A stretch of 64,000 nt of DNA, taken from positions 186,001-250,000 of the forward strand of contig CAVVGZ010000005.1 in the NCBI GenBank assembly GCA_963747965.1, read 5' to 3'. Every line of letters begins with the position of its first letter. Within the stretch, counting starts at the first letter, position 1. The position numbers and the translations under genes were made by a program. The notes below the pieces were generated by a model. That model searched no databases. It was not told the DNA's origin and was given only the letters and a program-made list of their open reading frames with translations. This DNA comes from CAVVGZ01 sp963747965. Its GTDB lineage: Bacteria > Chloroflexota > Anaerolineae > Anaerolineales > Anaerolineaceae. Below, in pieces: positions 35,958 through 44,447 of this stretch.

Positions 35958-37343
35958 AATTCCCGATATGCCAGAAATAAAAAACTATATTGATAACAAC
36001 GAAATTGGTAATGCGGACTCTTTGCTAGGCTCAAGAATGGTGATATTTGTTATGACCACTCCCAGGATGAATGGTATCTCTGGACAGGCCATCATTGGGA
36101 AAAAGATAAAACCAGAATGAGGGTGCTATACGTTACAAATGATTTGGGAAATATATATTGGGGGTATGCAAATACTCTAACAAAAAATGATGCAAGCGAT
36201 GTTTTGAGAAGAATATCAAGGCTCTACTCCCGGATGGGAATTGAGAACACTCTACATCTTGCCAAATCAATGCCAGAAATAGCACTAACCGGGGATCAGC
36301 TGGGATAAAAATACCTGGGTATTGGGTGTTAAAAATGGTGTAATCAATCTGAAAAACGGTACTGCAGGATATGGAAAATCCAATGATTTTATAAAAACCT
36401 TCTCACCTACTGAGTGGGAGGATTTGGATTATCCCGCTCCCAGGTGGGAACAATTTATCTCCGAGATATTCAACCATGATACTGAGGTAATCGGGTTTAT
36501 CCAACGGTTATTAGGCTATGGGATAACCGGGCTCACGTATGAGCACATACTCCCGATATTCTGGGGAAGAGGGCAGGAATGGGAAAACAACCTTACTGGA
36601 AACCCTAAATGTGTCCTGGGGCGGATTTGGCCTTACCATCCCATCTGGTGCATTAACGCGAAATGCCAGACATCAGGGAAATAATGCGGAACCTTTCATT
36701 GTTGAGCTCAGAGGCAGGCGGTTAGTTTGGACAAGTGAGAATGAGAAAGGTGATTCAATTAGCTCAGGATTGGTAAAGAAATTGACAGGCGGTGTCAGAT
36801 AAATACCCGGCCATTATTTGGTGCTCCAATCAAATTCAATCTGAACTCATCTAACCATCATGCTCACAAATAACAGGCCAACCATGCCAGCGGATGACTT
36901 AGCTCTCTGGGAAGCGGGTGTTGGCTTATCCCCTTCACTCAAAAATTTGTGGACAATCCCACGAAAAAGAATGAACACCGAAAAAGACGTGGCACTCAGA
37001 GAAAAATTAACTAATGAGCGCTGGTATTCTTGCATGGTTGGTTATAGGTTGTTTGCAATGGCAAAAAATAGGGCTCAGTATTCCCTATTTAATCAAGGCG
37101 GCCACAAAGGAATATCAGAAAAATGAGGATACCTTACAACAGTTTATTGATGAGGTATGTAAGTTGGGGCTAACCCTTGAGATTCAAGCCAGTACGATAT
37201 TACAGGAATACAAACAATGGTGCCAGGATAACAAGGTGCATCCATTGGAACAATTGAACCGGAATACCTTTTCTTATCAGATGGAAAAACGATTTGTGAA
37301 GGTGAAAAATTCCTTGTATATGTACCAGGGAATTGGGATATAG
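35926..37343 (+). pseudogene. P4/D5-type primase-helicase, several frameshifts
   Basis: Pieces in changing frames rebuild one protein of ~470 residues. They are MSTFVLPTLPKIPDMPEIK; FARLKNGDICYDHSQDEWYLWTGHHW, the usual N-terminal motif of phage/plasmid primases of the P4 family; LGVKNGVINLKNG; FNHDTEVIGFIQRLLGYGITG; the Walker A GRNGKTTLLE near 36570; the Walker B-like RRLVWTSENE; then LTNNRPTMPADDLALWE and a winged-helix-like end YKQWCQDNKVHPLE. Frame changes fall near 36017, 36310, 36560, 36800, 36915 and 37015. Such SF3 helicases start replication of satellites and plasmids. So many breaks suggest decay, although sequence errors may add to them. Confidence 0.8.
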
Positions 37344-37572
37344 ATTAGATTTTTATGCTATCGCTCAGTATGAGGACAAGATGACACAATATTTATGGGA
37401 GCATGGGAGTAAAGGGAAGTATTAAAACATTAAAATAGAAAAACTATATATATATTCTCGTGTATGTTTTAGGGGTAGTTACTCCCATACTCCCATAAGA
37501 ATCCTTTTCATATACTGAGCGGTGCACATACTGAGCGGTACCAGAAATGAGCTCAATATCAACAGGAGAACC

Positions 37573-37793
37573 ATGTTAAACATTCAACAGGCCTTACCCA
37601 CGTTTGAATATATCCAACCTGAGCGGGTGAAGCGGGTGGATTTTGACAGGTACCCCAAAATCCAAAGGTTGATATTTGCAATTGCTCTCCAGGCTATTGA
37701 GGATACTGAGCGGGGGATAGAGAGGCGTTAGAGTGGTTAAAGGATTCTGGAAGGGAACTTATTATCTTGAGCGGGGTTGGAGGTGGAACTTGA
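37573..37793 (+). CDS. Small hypothetical element protein, one frameshift
   Basis: From ATG 37573 (AGGAG upstream) it reads MLNIQQALPTFEYIQPERVKRVDF...AIEDTERG; one missing base in the GGGGG run near 37713 joins DREALEWLKDSGRELIILSGVG. The product would be ~73 residues. It is not recognised. Two copies of the element's 9-mer lie just upstream (37512, 37528) and a third inside it (37703). Confidence 0.45.
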
Positions 37794-37823
37794 AAAAATC
37801 GAAAAAATAGGTAAAAAATGAGC

Positions 37824-37867
37824 TTAGATAACTTCTGATTATCTTAACATAATCGGAAGCTATCTAA
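37824..37867. repeat. 19-bp inverted repeat with 6-nt loop
   Basis: Arms 37824-37842 and 37849-37867 match at 17 of 19 positions around the loop CTTAAC. No T-run follows, so a simple terminator is not obvious. A replication-initiation hairpin or protein-binding site is possible because it lies between the primase and the small-gene operon. Confidence 0.6.
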
Positions 37868-37919
37868 TTATTTGAGCATAAATGAACCAAATTAGGTACT
37901 ATAAAAGTATGGAGTTGCA

Positions 37920-38165
37920 ATGAACCTAGACGCAAGATTAAAGAAATTGGAGCAATCACAACAGGAACCGGGGGAACCTGGGGGAAGCGGGTACCAGTAT
38001 CATATCGGTTTTTATGAGGTGCAGAACCCGGAACAAGTTGCCTTGATGGGCGGGGGGAGTATCTCTCTAACCGAGTTTGAACTGCTACCGGGTCCCAAAT
38101 TCCTCATGCCTTCCAATCATACTGAGCGGGAGAATAACGGAACATTGCGGAAAAATTACGAATAA
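37920..38165 (+). CDS. Hypothetical element protein
   Basis: This 81-residue protein starts MNLDARLKKLEQSQQEPGEPG, a short helix followed by a Gly-rich stretch, then a beta-like segment (YHIGFYEVQNPEQVALMGGG). GGAG precedes the ATG by 5 bp. The plan resembles the next gene (N-terminal helix KRIDALEKRNPQEP). Function unknown. Confidence 0.5.
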   Translation: MNLDARLKKLEQSQQEPGEPGGSGYQYHIGFYEVQNPEQVALMGGGSISLTEFELLPGPKFLMPSNHTERENNGTLRKNYE

Positions 38166-38201
38166 TTACGAAACATATCGCGAAAAAATGAGGTTGATAC
38201 C

Positions 38202-38396
38202 ATGAAAGAAATTGAGAAAAGAATAGACGCATTGGAGAAGCGAAACCCGCAGGAACCAATAATTGTTAATGTGGCATTTGGGAACCGGGACAATATAGTT
38301 TACCGGGTGAATGTTACCGAGAACAACAAACATGAATATCTAAATAAAGATAACGGGGAATGGCAGGATACTCCCTGGAAAGGAATAGGACAATGA
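38202..38396 (+). CDS. Hypothetical element protein
   Basis: This 64-residue protein (MKEIEKRIDALEKRNPQEPIIVNVAFGNRD) has an N-terminal helix then beta strands, similar in plan to the preceding gene. Its stop overlaps the next start (ATGA, 38393-38396), pointing to coupled translation. No family recognised. Confidence 0.5.
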   Translation: MKEIEKRIDALEKRNPQEPIIVNVAFGNRDNIVYRVNVTENNKHEYLNKDNGEWQDTPWKGIGQ

Positions 38397-38587
38397 TTGA
38401 TTTTGATGGATTAACACCGGAAGAGAAGTTGATTTTACTGGATACGATGAAGCGGGAAATTGAGCTTGAGCGTGATAAACCAAAAGATATCAATGCTCAA
38501 ATCCGGGAGCAGTTACACCAAATCCAACAGAATGATTTGGAAAACGTCAAATATATATTTCGGAACAAAAAACGCAGAGGCAAATAA
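38393..38587 (+). CDS. Hypothetical helical element protein
   Basis: This 64-residue charged helical protein (MIDFDGLTPEEKLILLDTMKREIELERD) has a basic C-terminus (FRNKKRRGK). The ATG at 38393 has AGGA upstream and overlaps the preceding stop. Its stop shares a base with the next start (TAATG). It belongs to a three-gene coupled operon. Confidence 0.5.
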   Translation: MIDFDGLTPEEKLILLDTMKREIELERDKPKDINAQIREQLHQIQQNDLENVKYIFRNKKRRGK

Positions 38588-39081
38588 TGAGCAAGAATAA
38601 TTTACTGACTGAAAAAATCGTAAAGTTGGACATTGCCAGGGCTGAGAGGGATTCTCTCATTTCAAGCGGGAAGGATGACGCGGGAACCATTGCTCATTAT
38701 ACGGAGCAAACTTCCATGATAGAGCTGCTTACCTCCCAGGTGCATCATTTGAGGGTGAAAGAATTAGAGGCCCAGGTGATCAGTTTGCAAGCGGAGCAAT
38801 TCGATAAACAAAAGATTTATGATGAGGTAAACAGAAAATATCTTGATTTGGGGAGAGAGTTAAATTCCAAATCAGACGAATTGAGAATATTCATGAACAC
38901 CGGGGGAAGAGCTCCAAATCAGGAAAATATTTCCAAAAAGGTTGAATTTGATAAGAAAATCACCGATTTGAAGGGCAAAATCGATATGACAAAATTAGAG
39001 CTCCAGGCTGCCAAATATGCCTTTGATGGAGCTCAGGAAAACACCAAAGCGGCCATGATGGCATTGGAGCAATTGAGATAA
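38587..39081 (+). CDS. Coiled-coil element protein
   Basis: This 164-residue protein is almost wholly predicted coiled coil (heptad-like runs such as LRVKELEAQVISLQAEQFD and KKITDLKGKIDMTKLELQAAK). It starts at ATG 38587, overlapping the preceding stop. No enzymatic motif is seen; a structural or scaffold role is possible. Confidence 0.55.
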   Translation: MSKNNLLTEKIVKLDIARAERDSLISSGKDDAGTIAHYTEQTSMIELLTSQVHHLRVKELEAQVISLQAEQFDKQKIYDEVNRKYLDLGRELNSKSDELRIFMNTGGRAPNQENISKKVEFDKKITDLKGKIDMTKLELQAAKYAFDGAQENTKAAMMALEQLR

Positions 39082-39100
39082 AACGGATGTTACAAACATT

Positions 39101-39500
39101 ATGAAAAATGTTACAGGGAATAAGGTTACACCAAGACAGAGGAAGGCTATTGAGGCTCTTCTCACATACCCGGATGTAACAATGGCGGCCCAAGCGGCTG
39201 GTGTTGCAAGAATCACAATTTACAGGTGGTTAGAGCAAGATGGGGAGATTTAAAGAGGCCTTGAATAATGCGACAATGAAGGCTCTAGATGCTCTCTCAT
39301 TATCCCTGGTATCTACCTCATCGGATGCAACAAGGATACTTTGGGAGATACTGAGCGATACCACAATCAACCCCGGAACCAGGGTAAGAGCTATTGAGGT
39401 TTTATTGGCAAATATGCAGAAAATGAGAGAGCTCATTAGTTTAGAATCAAGGGTGAAGATATTGGAAGAGGTGGTTAATCAACAGGTAAAAAACGTTTGA
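39101..39500 (+). CDS. HTH protein, terminase-small-subunit-like, one frameshift
   Basis: ATG 39101 reads TPRQRKAIEALLTYPDVTMAAQAAGVARITIYRWLEQD, a helix-turn-helix of the kind common in Chloroflexota and Firmicutes mobile elements and phage small-terminase-like proteins. A frame change near 39237 continues GRFKEALNNATMKALDAL...GTRVRAIEVLLANM to 39500. The joined protein has ~132 residues. It lies near attR, and 9-mer copies flank it. Confidence 0.65.
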
Positions 39501-39819
39501 TTATCATTCTATTCTCAATGGTGGAATATCCCCACAGGAAGCGATTTGAGGCAAAAAAACCGAGTGGGGATACATTTTCCCATACTGAGCGATAATCTCA
39601 AGACCTTAAAGAATCTTGAAACGTCTTGAATTAGGGGGAATCAATGGTATTATGAGTGTAGTACATTACAACCTTAACAAATGTATAGGGCGATTTTACA
39701 CAAATAGAACGACTGACTCCGAAAATATGAGTCAATCCAACATTAAAAATACCGCCATATATAGGGGTAATAAGGTGAACAACCCCCACATATTGGGATA
39801 AAACCCAATGGGCAGAACT

Positions 39820-39867
39820 CCTGACTTCGAATCAGTAGGTTGGGGGTTCGAATCCCTCCGGGGGCGC
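39820..39867 (+). repeat. attR: 48-bp direct repeat of tRNA-Arg 3' part
   Basis: This copy is identical over 48 bp to 33693-33740. The bases just before it (ACT) do not extend the tRNA, so it is only a 3' tRNA fragment. A short inverted repeat (ATTGGG/CCCAAT, about 39793-39809) lies directly inside it. Confidence 0.9.
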
Positions 39868-40106
39868 CAGTAATGGGGGATAAATTCATTAATTACCACA
39901 AAAACTGGCGGGAATCAACGCCAAAATAAGCAAAATTTTACAAACTGAAATAACGCTTCAGGCTGTAGGAAACAATATTAAAACATAAATCCAGATCTCC
40001 TTATGATTCAATGGATTTTCCTCACGATTTTCCTTGACAAAGGACTTTTAGTAATGTATGATTTATGATAAGTCAAATAATCAGGATATCAGAAAGAGAG
40101 TTAATC

Positions 40107-40328
40107 ATGGCTGAATATCTGCAAGTCCGAAGCAACGGACAAATTACCTTACCAGCTCCAACGCGCCGAAAGGCAAAAATCTCAGAGGGTGATTTACTCG
40201 AAGCCTTCGTTGACGCAGACGGAACCATTCGCCTCGTACCAAAACTGGCAATGGATCGTTCTTTAGCCGAAAAATACCAGCTTGATGATGTTGCCTGGGC
40301 ATTAAAACAGAAAGATCAAAAAGAATGA
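40107..40328 (+). CDS. AbrB/MazE-like antitoxin
   Basis: This 73-residue protein starts MAEYLQVRSNGQITLPAPTRRKAKISEGDLLEAFVD, the SpoVT/AbrB swapped-hairpin pattern with the conserved GQITLP core. The ATG at 40107 is preferred over an upstream reading. Its last bases overlap the start of the PIN gene (ATGA, 40325-40328), the usual order antitoxin-toxin. It looks intact although its partner is broken. Confidence 0.75.
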   Translation: MAEYLQVRSNGQITLPAPTRRKAKISEGDLLEAFVDADGTIRLVPKLAMDRSLAEKYQLDDVAWALKQKDQKE

Positions 40329-40784
40329 GGCGTATTGTTGTTTGTGATACTGGCCCTCTAATTCATCTATAGCGAAGCAAATATCCTCTTTTATTACGTC
40401 TAGCGGGTGAAGTTTTCATTCCACCTGTTGTGGCAAAAGAATTCGAGCAGAACGTTTCGAGTAAAAAACTGCCAGACTGGGTGCAGATCAAGGAATTAGA
40501 TGAAACATCTCAGAAAAATACACTCAAATGGGTGAACCAAATTGATGAAGGTGAGTCTGCTGCCATTGCGCTAACAATGCAAATGCAGGCAATTTGCCGA
40601 GTCTCTCGGATTAGAGATTCATGGATCAATCGGTTTGCTGCTTTGGGCCGTAGCAACTGGGCACGTCGGTAGTCAAGTTGAGACGTTGAATTTGTTATAT
40701 GCCTTGGCGAGTTCATCGCTTTGGATTTCTGACCGGGTATTGAGTCAGGCACGCATGGCTATTGGCAAACTAAACTCGGCATAG
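40325..40784 (+). pseudogene. PIN-domain toxin, disrupted
   Basis: MRRIVVCDTGPLIHL begins a PIN nuclease with its first acidic residue (CDTGPL). A stop occurs after HL at 40367. Beyond it, AGEVFIPPVVAKEFEQ and QIDEGESAAIAL read on, and a second frame from about 40610 gives EIHGSIGLLLWAVATGHVG and a helical end to 40784. The order fits the DUF3368-like PIN group. With one stop and at least one frameshift it is presumably inactive. 40785-41124 holds no clear gene. Confidence 0.7.
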
Positions 40785-41124
40785 AAGAATACAAATATCA
40801 CACGTTACTATGAAATTCCAGATATAAATTTGCGGGGAAGATCGTTAACACCTTAACCAAACCGACAACGAACTCGTTGGTATATCAATCGGTATAATTT
40901 CTAACCCCTGGGATTAGGTGCCATCAGATTAGTGAGTAACGGTAATAAAAAAAACTATGCTCCAATTATTTTTCGGTAATGTACCTAATATTTTATTCCT
41001 AATAACAGGTGTGCTGAATTCCCCTATGTTCTCAACTAGGGGAATGTTGTTATGATTTAACGAAACCCGATACTTTTTGAATTACAACGAACCATAATTG
41101 AGATCAGACGTCGAAAAAAAATAG

Positions 41125-43603
41125 TCAATGGTGGTCTTCTGACGAAACACCCGGGAGCAAATATTTAATCCACCGTATAACCATTGCTTTATACCCCTTC
41201 TTTCGTTTTCCAAACATTCCCGCCAACATTGGCACCTGTTCATCCACGTAATCATAAATGATCACTTCACTTTTCCTATCATAATTACGGTGGAGACGAC
41301 CTGCATACTGCGCAACTGTTCCGCGCCAGGCAATTGGCAAAGCCAAAAATAAAGTATCAAGACGGGCATCATCAAACCCTTCTCCCAGATATCGTCCAGT
41401 GGCAATAATCAACCGTTCTTCATCCTCTGGAATACTTTTCAATTGGTCCATAAATAAATTCCGTTGTTTGCGCCCCATTCCGCCGGATAAAACGATAATA
41501 TTTTTAACTTTATCAGCCAGGGTATCAGCAAAATAGGTGAGGTGCTCTCGCCGTCCGTCAATAAGACCGGCGACCGGCCGGCATGAACTGCTTCAAAGAC
41601 ATCGTCAACGATTATTTGATTCCGCATCGAATCCAGTAGCAAACATCGCATAGATATCCTGAATACCGGGTTGTGGTGTATCATTCAATTGGGTTGGCAA
41701 GGTGAAATCTGTTTTGCGGATAATTATTTTATGGGTAAATGAACGTGATGCAGCCTGCTGGCGATCATCCACCCGGTATCGGACAGGTCCGCATTGCATA
41801 AAAATGATCGGGTGGTGACCGTCCTGCCGGGTGACAGTTGCAGACAAGCCGGTAATGAACCTGGCTTTTGCTTGCCGAATCACTTGCTCGAAACTGGCCG
41901 CGGATATGTGGTGGCATTCATCAACGATGATATGGCCATAATTCCCTATCAGATCATTGACCGTTCCTTTATCGATAAGGCTCTGGATCATCGCAACATC
42001 TATCGTCCCAGTAATTTTATGTTTCCCGCCCCCAATTTGCCCGATTTCCTTTTTCCCCAGTCCCAAAAAGGATTGGAGGCTTTCAACCCATTGATCCATC
42101 AACTGTCTTCGATGAACAATTACCAGGGTATTTACTTTCCTTTGAGCAATCAACCATGCACCAATAACTGTTTTACCAAACGCAGTGGATGCAGAAAGTA
42201 CACCAATATCATGCTTAATAAGCTGATCTGCGGCAAGCTGCTGCTCTAGACGAAGAGTCCCTGAAAGTTTAATAATATAGGATTACCAGTCGCACGTTCA
42301 TCAATTAATTTTGTTTTGATTTTTAACTCACCAAGTACTTGAGCAGCTCTTCCTGACACCCTCTGGGTAAGGCAAGGTGTTTTGGATATTCCTCACAGCA
42401 GCTAATAATCCTGGGTTTTCCAAACGTCGAAAGACGCATGGCTTGAGCTTTGTAGAATTCCGGGTTTTGAAAAGCAGCCAAACGAATGAGGCGATTTCGC
42501 AAGGAGGCTGGAAACCCCTCTTTTTCGATGTAAATCTGGTTGCTGATAACCAGGTTGAGTTGATCTGGTAAAGAGCCGGTAATTGAGGTTCTTTATATTT
42601 TCGAGATGGGGTTAGTTTCCAGGGTTCATTTTCGGTTTCGTCCAAAACTACTGCCCGTACACCTGTGATTTCGCTTTCATCTTGTACATTCTTGAAAATA
42701 CATTCCAGTTTTGAAGGGTCATCTTTTGAATCGATGATAAAAAAGCCCACTGGTCGGGATAGGGATTAAGATCTTGTCCAAAAAGACGCTGTTATTTTGT
42801 TCCCGTGGTTTTTTCTGCAGCGGTAGTGCAATTAGATTACCGAATCCGCCTCTTGGCAAGGTATCCTGGCTGGGGAAAAGCCGGTCATAGGAATCCATTC
42901 CGATTTCCGGTCGTCGATTCATTGTACTTTGTAAGCAGTAATGCCCCAAGTTTTCGGGCAATACTGCAGGAATTGGTGCTTCAAAGAAAATCCAGATGTG
43001 CCCACCATTTCCGGATCGTGATCGTTCTAAAACGGCAGGAACTTGATAACTGGCACATGTCTCCAGAAAGGTTTTAGCGTCTACAGCCCAGGTCGATTTA
43101 TCGAAGTCAGCTGCCAGGAACCAGCAAGATTCATCGTCAAAAGAGGATAAACCCCAATGTAAAATCTTTGCCGAACGATCATTAGGATCATATCCTTTGA
43201 GATGATTACGGATGATCTCATCGTTAACTGGAACAAACGCACGGAAATTACATTCTTGGCAAGAGATCTTCGGTTTTTGGCAGATACCGACAGCCCATTC
43301 ATTCTGGCAGACAGGAGCATATCCTGACTTTCCAGTTTTGGAATTTTCAAACCTGCGAGGAAACACATCCTCCCGACCTTTAAATAAAGAACGGAACAAT
43401 CGGATTTTTTCCTCTTGAGAGGATAGATTATTGATTGCAATTCCTTGAATGTGCAGTGGTAGTTGTGCGGGGGAATCTTTTTGAAGTAACTGCTGGCGTA
43501 ATCGCGTCAGTTCATCCAGTAATTGGCCGCGGTGATGATCCAGATTCGATAATTCTGCTTCGATTTCTATAATTTTCCGCTCGATATATGAGGGTTCATT
43601 CAT
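41125..43603 (-). pseudogene. AEP-TOTE-type primase fused to SF2 helicase, broken
   Basis: One gene is spread over several frames. It starts at ATG 43603 with a coiled coil (IERKIIEIEAELSNL), then the archaeo-eukaryotic primase domain: EEKIRLFRSLFKGREDVF, a Cys cluster (CQNEWAVGICQK, CQEC), the catalytic FLAADFDKSTW and SRSGNGGHIWIFFEAP. In another frame follow NPYPDQWAFLSSI and IYIEKEGFPASLRNRLIRL. Then comes the helicase: Walker A STAFGKTVIGAW, IIVDECHH, GLSATVTRQDGHHP, and motif VI QYAGRLHR near 41300. Frame changes lie near 42770, 42560, 42380, 42250, 41650 and 41520. The order fits the primase-helicase of TOTE conflict systems. Whether a nuclease domain once followed is not visible. Confidence 0.8.
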
Positions 43604-44447
43604 GAACTTATTGTACCGGAAATTGTATTTGCCTAAACGTTGCAACCCCAACAATTTTGTCAGTTATGATTTCGTGAACAAATCTGCATTTGAATTACAT
43701 ATCTGTACAAAACAAGATTGCGCAACATATTTTTTTATTATATGAGAACGCTGAACCTCAAGCTAAACAAGTAAATTCGAGCTGCCTTTCCAGTGGTCTA
43801 GTTGGGATAATTTTGGGGTAATGCCGGTAACACGCTATGGAAACTATGTACAAGATGGACAAAATTGGCTGATTTTTGTGTAATGTGTGGACAAAATGGA
43901 CAATATGGAGGCTGTGTACAACTAAAATGTCCCTTCGAATCCCTAAAATGGGACAGTGTCAGTAGGTTTGGGGTTCCCTGGCCTACCCGGCAGGGCAGGC
44001 GAATCCCTCCGGGGGCGCCTTCATTTTAATATAAATAAAAAAATACCAAATCTCCAAGCGAAATTGCGGTTTATCATGAATAGATTCTTTTTTTGTAACA
44101 GCGGATGAGCGATCAGTAATTTAGGCGCTAGCGGGGCACCTATCTTTAAATAAATATAATAACTAACGACGATCGTTTTATGAAATTAATAGTACCAGGA
44201 TAATTCACCCAAAATCAACTATTGCAGACCCTTTATCCCAGGAAACTATCAGGATAATTCGTGACAATCCTGCGATTCCAGACCTTATCCATTTCCCAAA
44301 TGCTGCAGATTTCTAAAAGTCATTAAAATTAGATAAGGTGGGCAATTTCGTTTATTGTATAATTTAAATGCTGGTTGTTTCAACATGAAGATAATTTCCC
44401 TGGTCGCATCGATACTCTGGATAGAAAATATGTAGGCTGAGGATGGG
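43604..44447. other. Gene-free interval with a degenerate att repeat
   Basis: No intact gene is seen. Segments with repeated TGGACAAAAT-like words lie at about 43856-43905, the third tRNA-Arg-like repeat at 43959-44018, and a ~35-codon open stretch (STIADPLSQETIRIIRDN...) at about 44217-44315 that may be a gene remnant. TATAAT at 44358-44363 could serve the histidine kinase gene. Confidence 0.5.
43959..44018 (+). repeat. Third, degenerate copy of the tRNA-Arg 3' repeat
   Basis: TCAGTAGG, a shortened G-run and GGTTC are followed by a ~24-bp insertion (CCTGGCCTACCCGGCAGGGC...) and then GAATCCCTCCGGGGGCGC, identical to the end of attL and attR. The insertion contains a short inverted repeat. 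This copy may mark the far end of a second, older insertion (39868-44018). Confidence 0.7.

Larger units (their letters stand above)
34029..39590. repeat. Dispersed 9-mer ATACTGAGC, 11 copies inside the element
   Basis: Exact copies start at 35161, 37512, 37528, 37703, 38119, 39348 and 39582 (plus strand) and at 34029, 35201, 37073 and 37363 (minus strand, as GCTCAGTAT). Two more sites share the first eight bases (34109, 36479). Copies occur in different reading frames and between genes, so coding constraint does not explain them. Several extend to ATACTGAGCGG or ATACTGAGCGAT. A random 9-mer would be expected about 0.05 times in this length on both strands. Confidence 0.8.
33693..39867 (+). 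mobile_element. 6.1-kb integrative element in tRNA-Arg
   Basis: The block is bounded by a 48-bp exact direct repeat (33693-33740 and 39820-39867) that begins in the anticodon stem and runs to the end of the tRNA. It carries a tyrosine recombinase directly inside the left end, a P4/D5-type primase-helicase, a ribbon-helix-helix protein, several short overlapping genes and an HTH protein. There are no structural phage or conjugation genes, so it resembles a satellite-like or plasmid-like integrative element. Several genes carry frameshifts, and it may now be immobile. The 9-mer ATACTGAGC occurs eleven times within it. Confidence 0.85.

Noticed and set aside
37432..37560. Possible CRISPR-like or tandem array around the two ATACTGAGC copies
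   Set aside because: Only two copies 16 bp apart, no regular spacer and no cas genes; the word is dispersed across the element.
39616..39801. 61-codon open frame next to attR
   Set aside because: No ribosome-binding site or recognisable motif, and it runs into the attR region; more likely part of the att arm.
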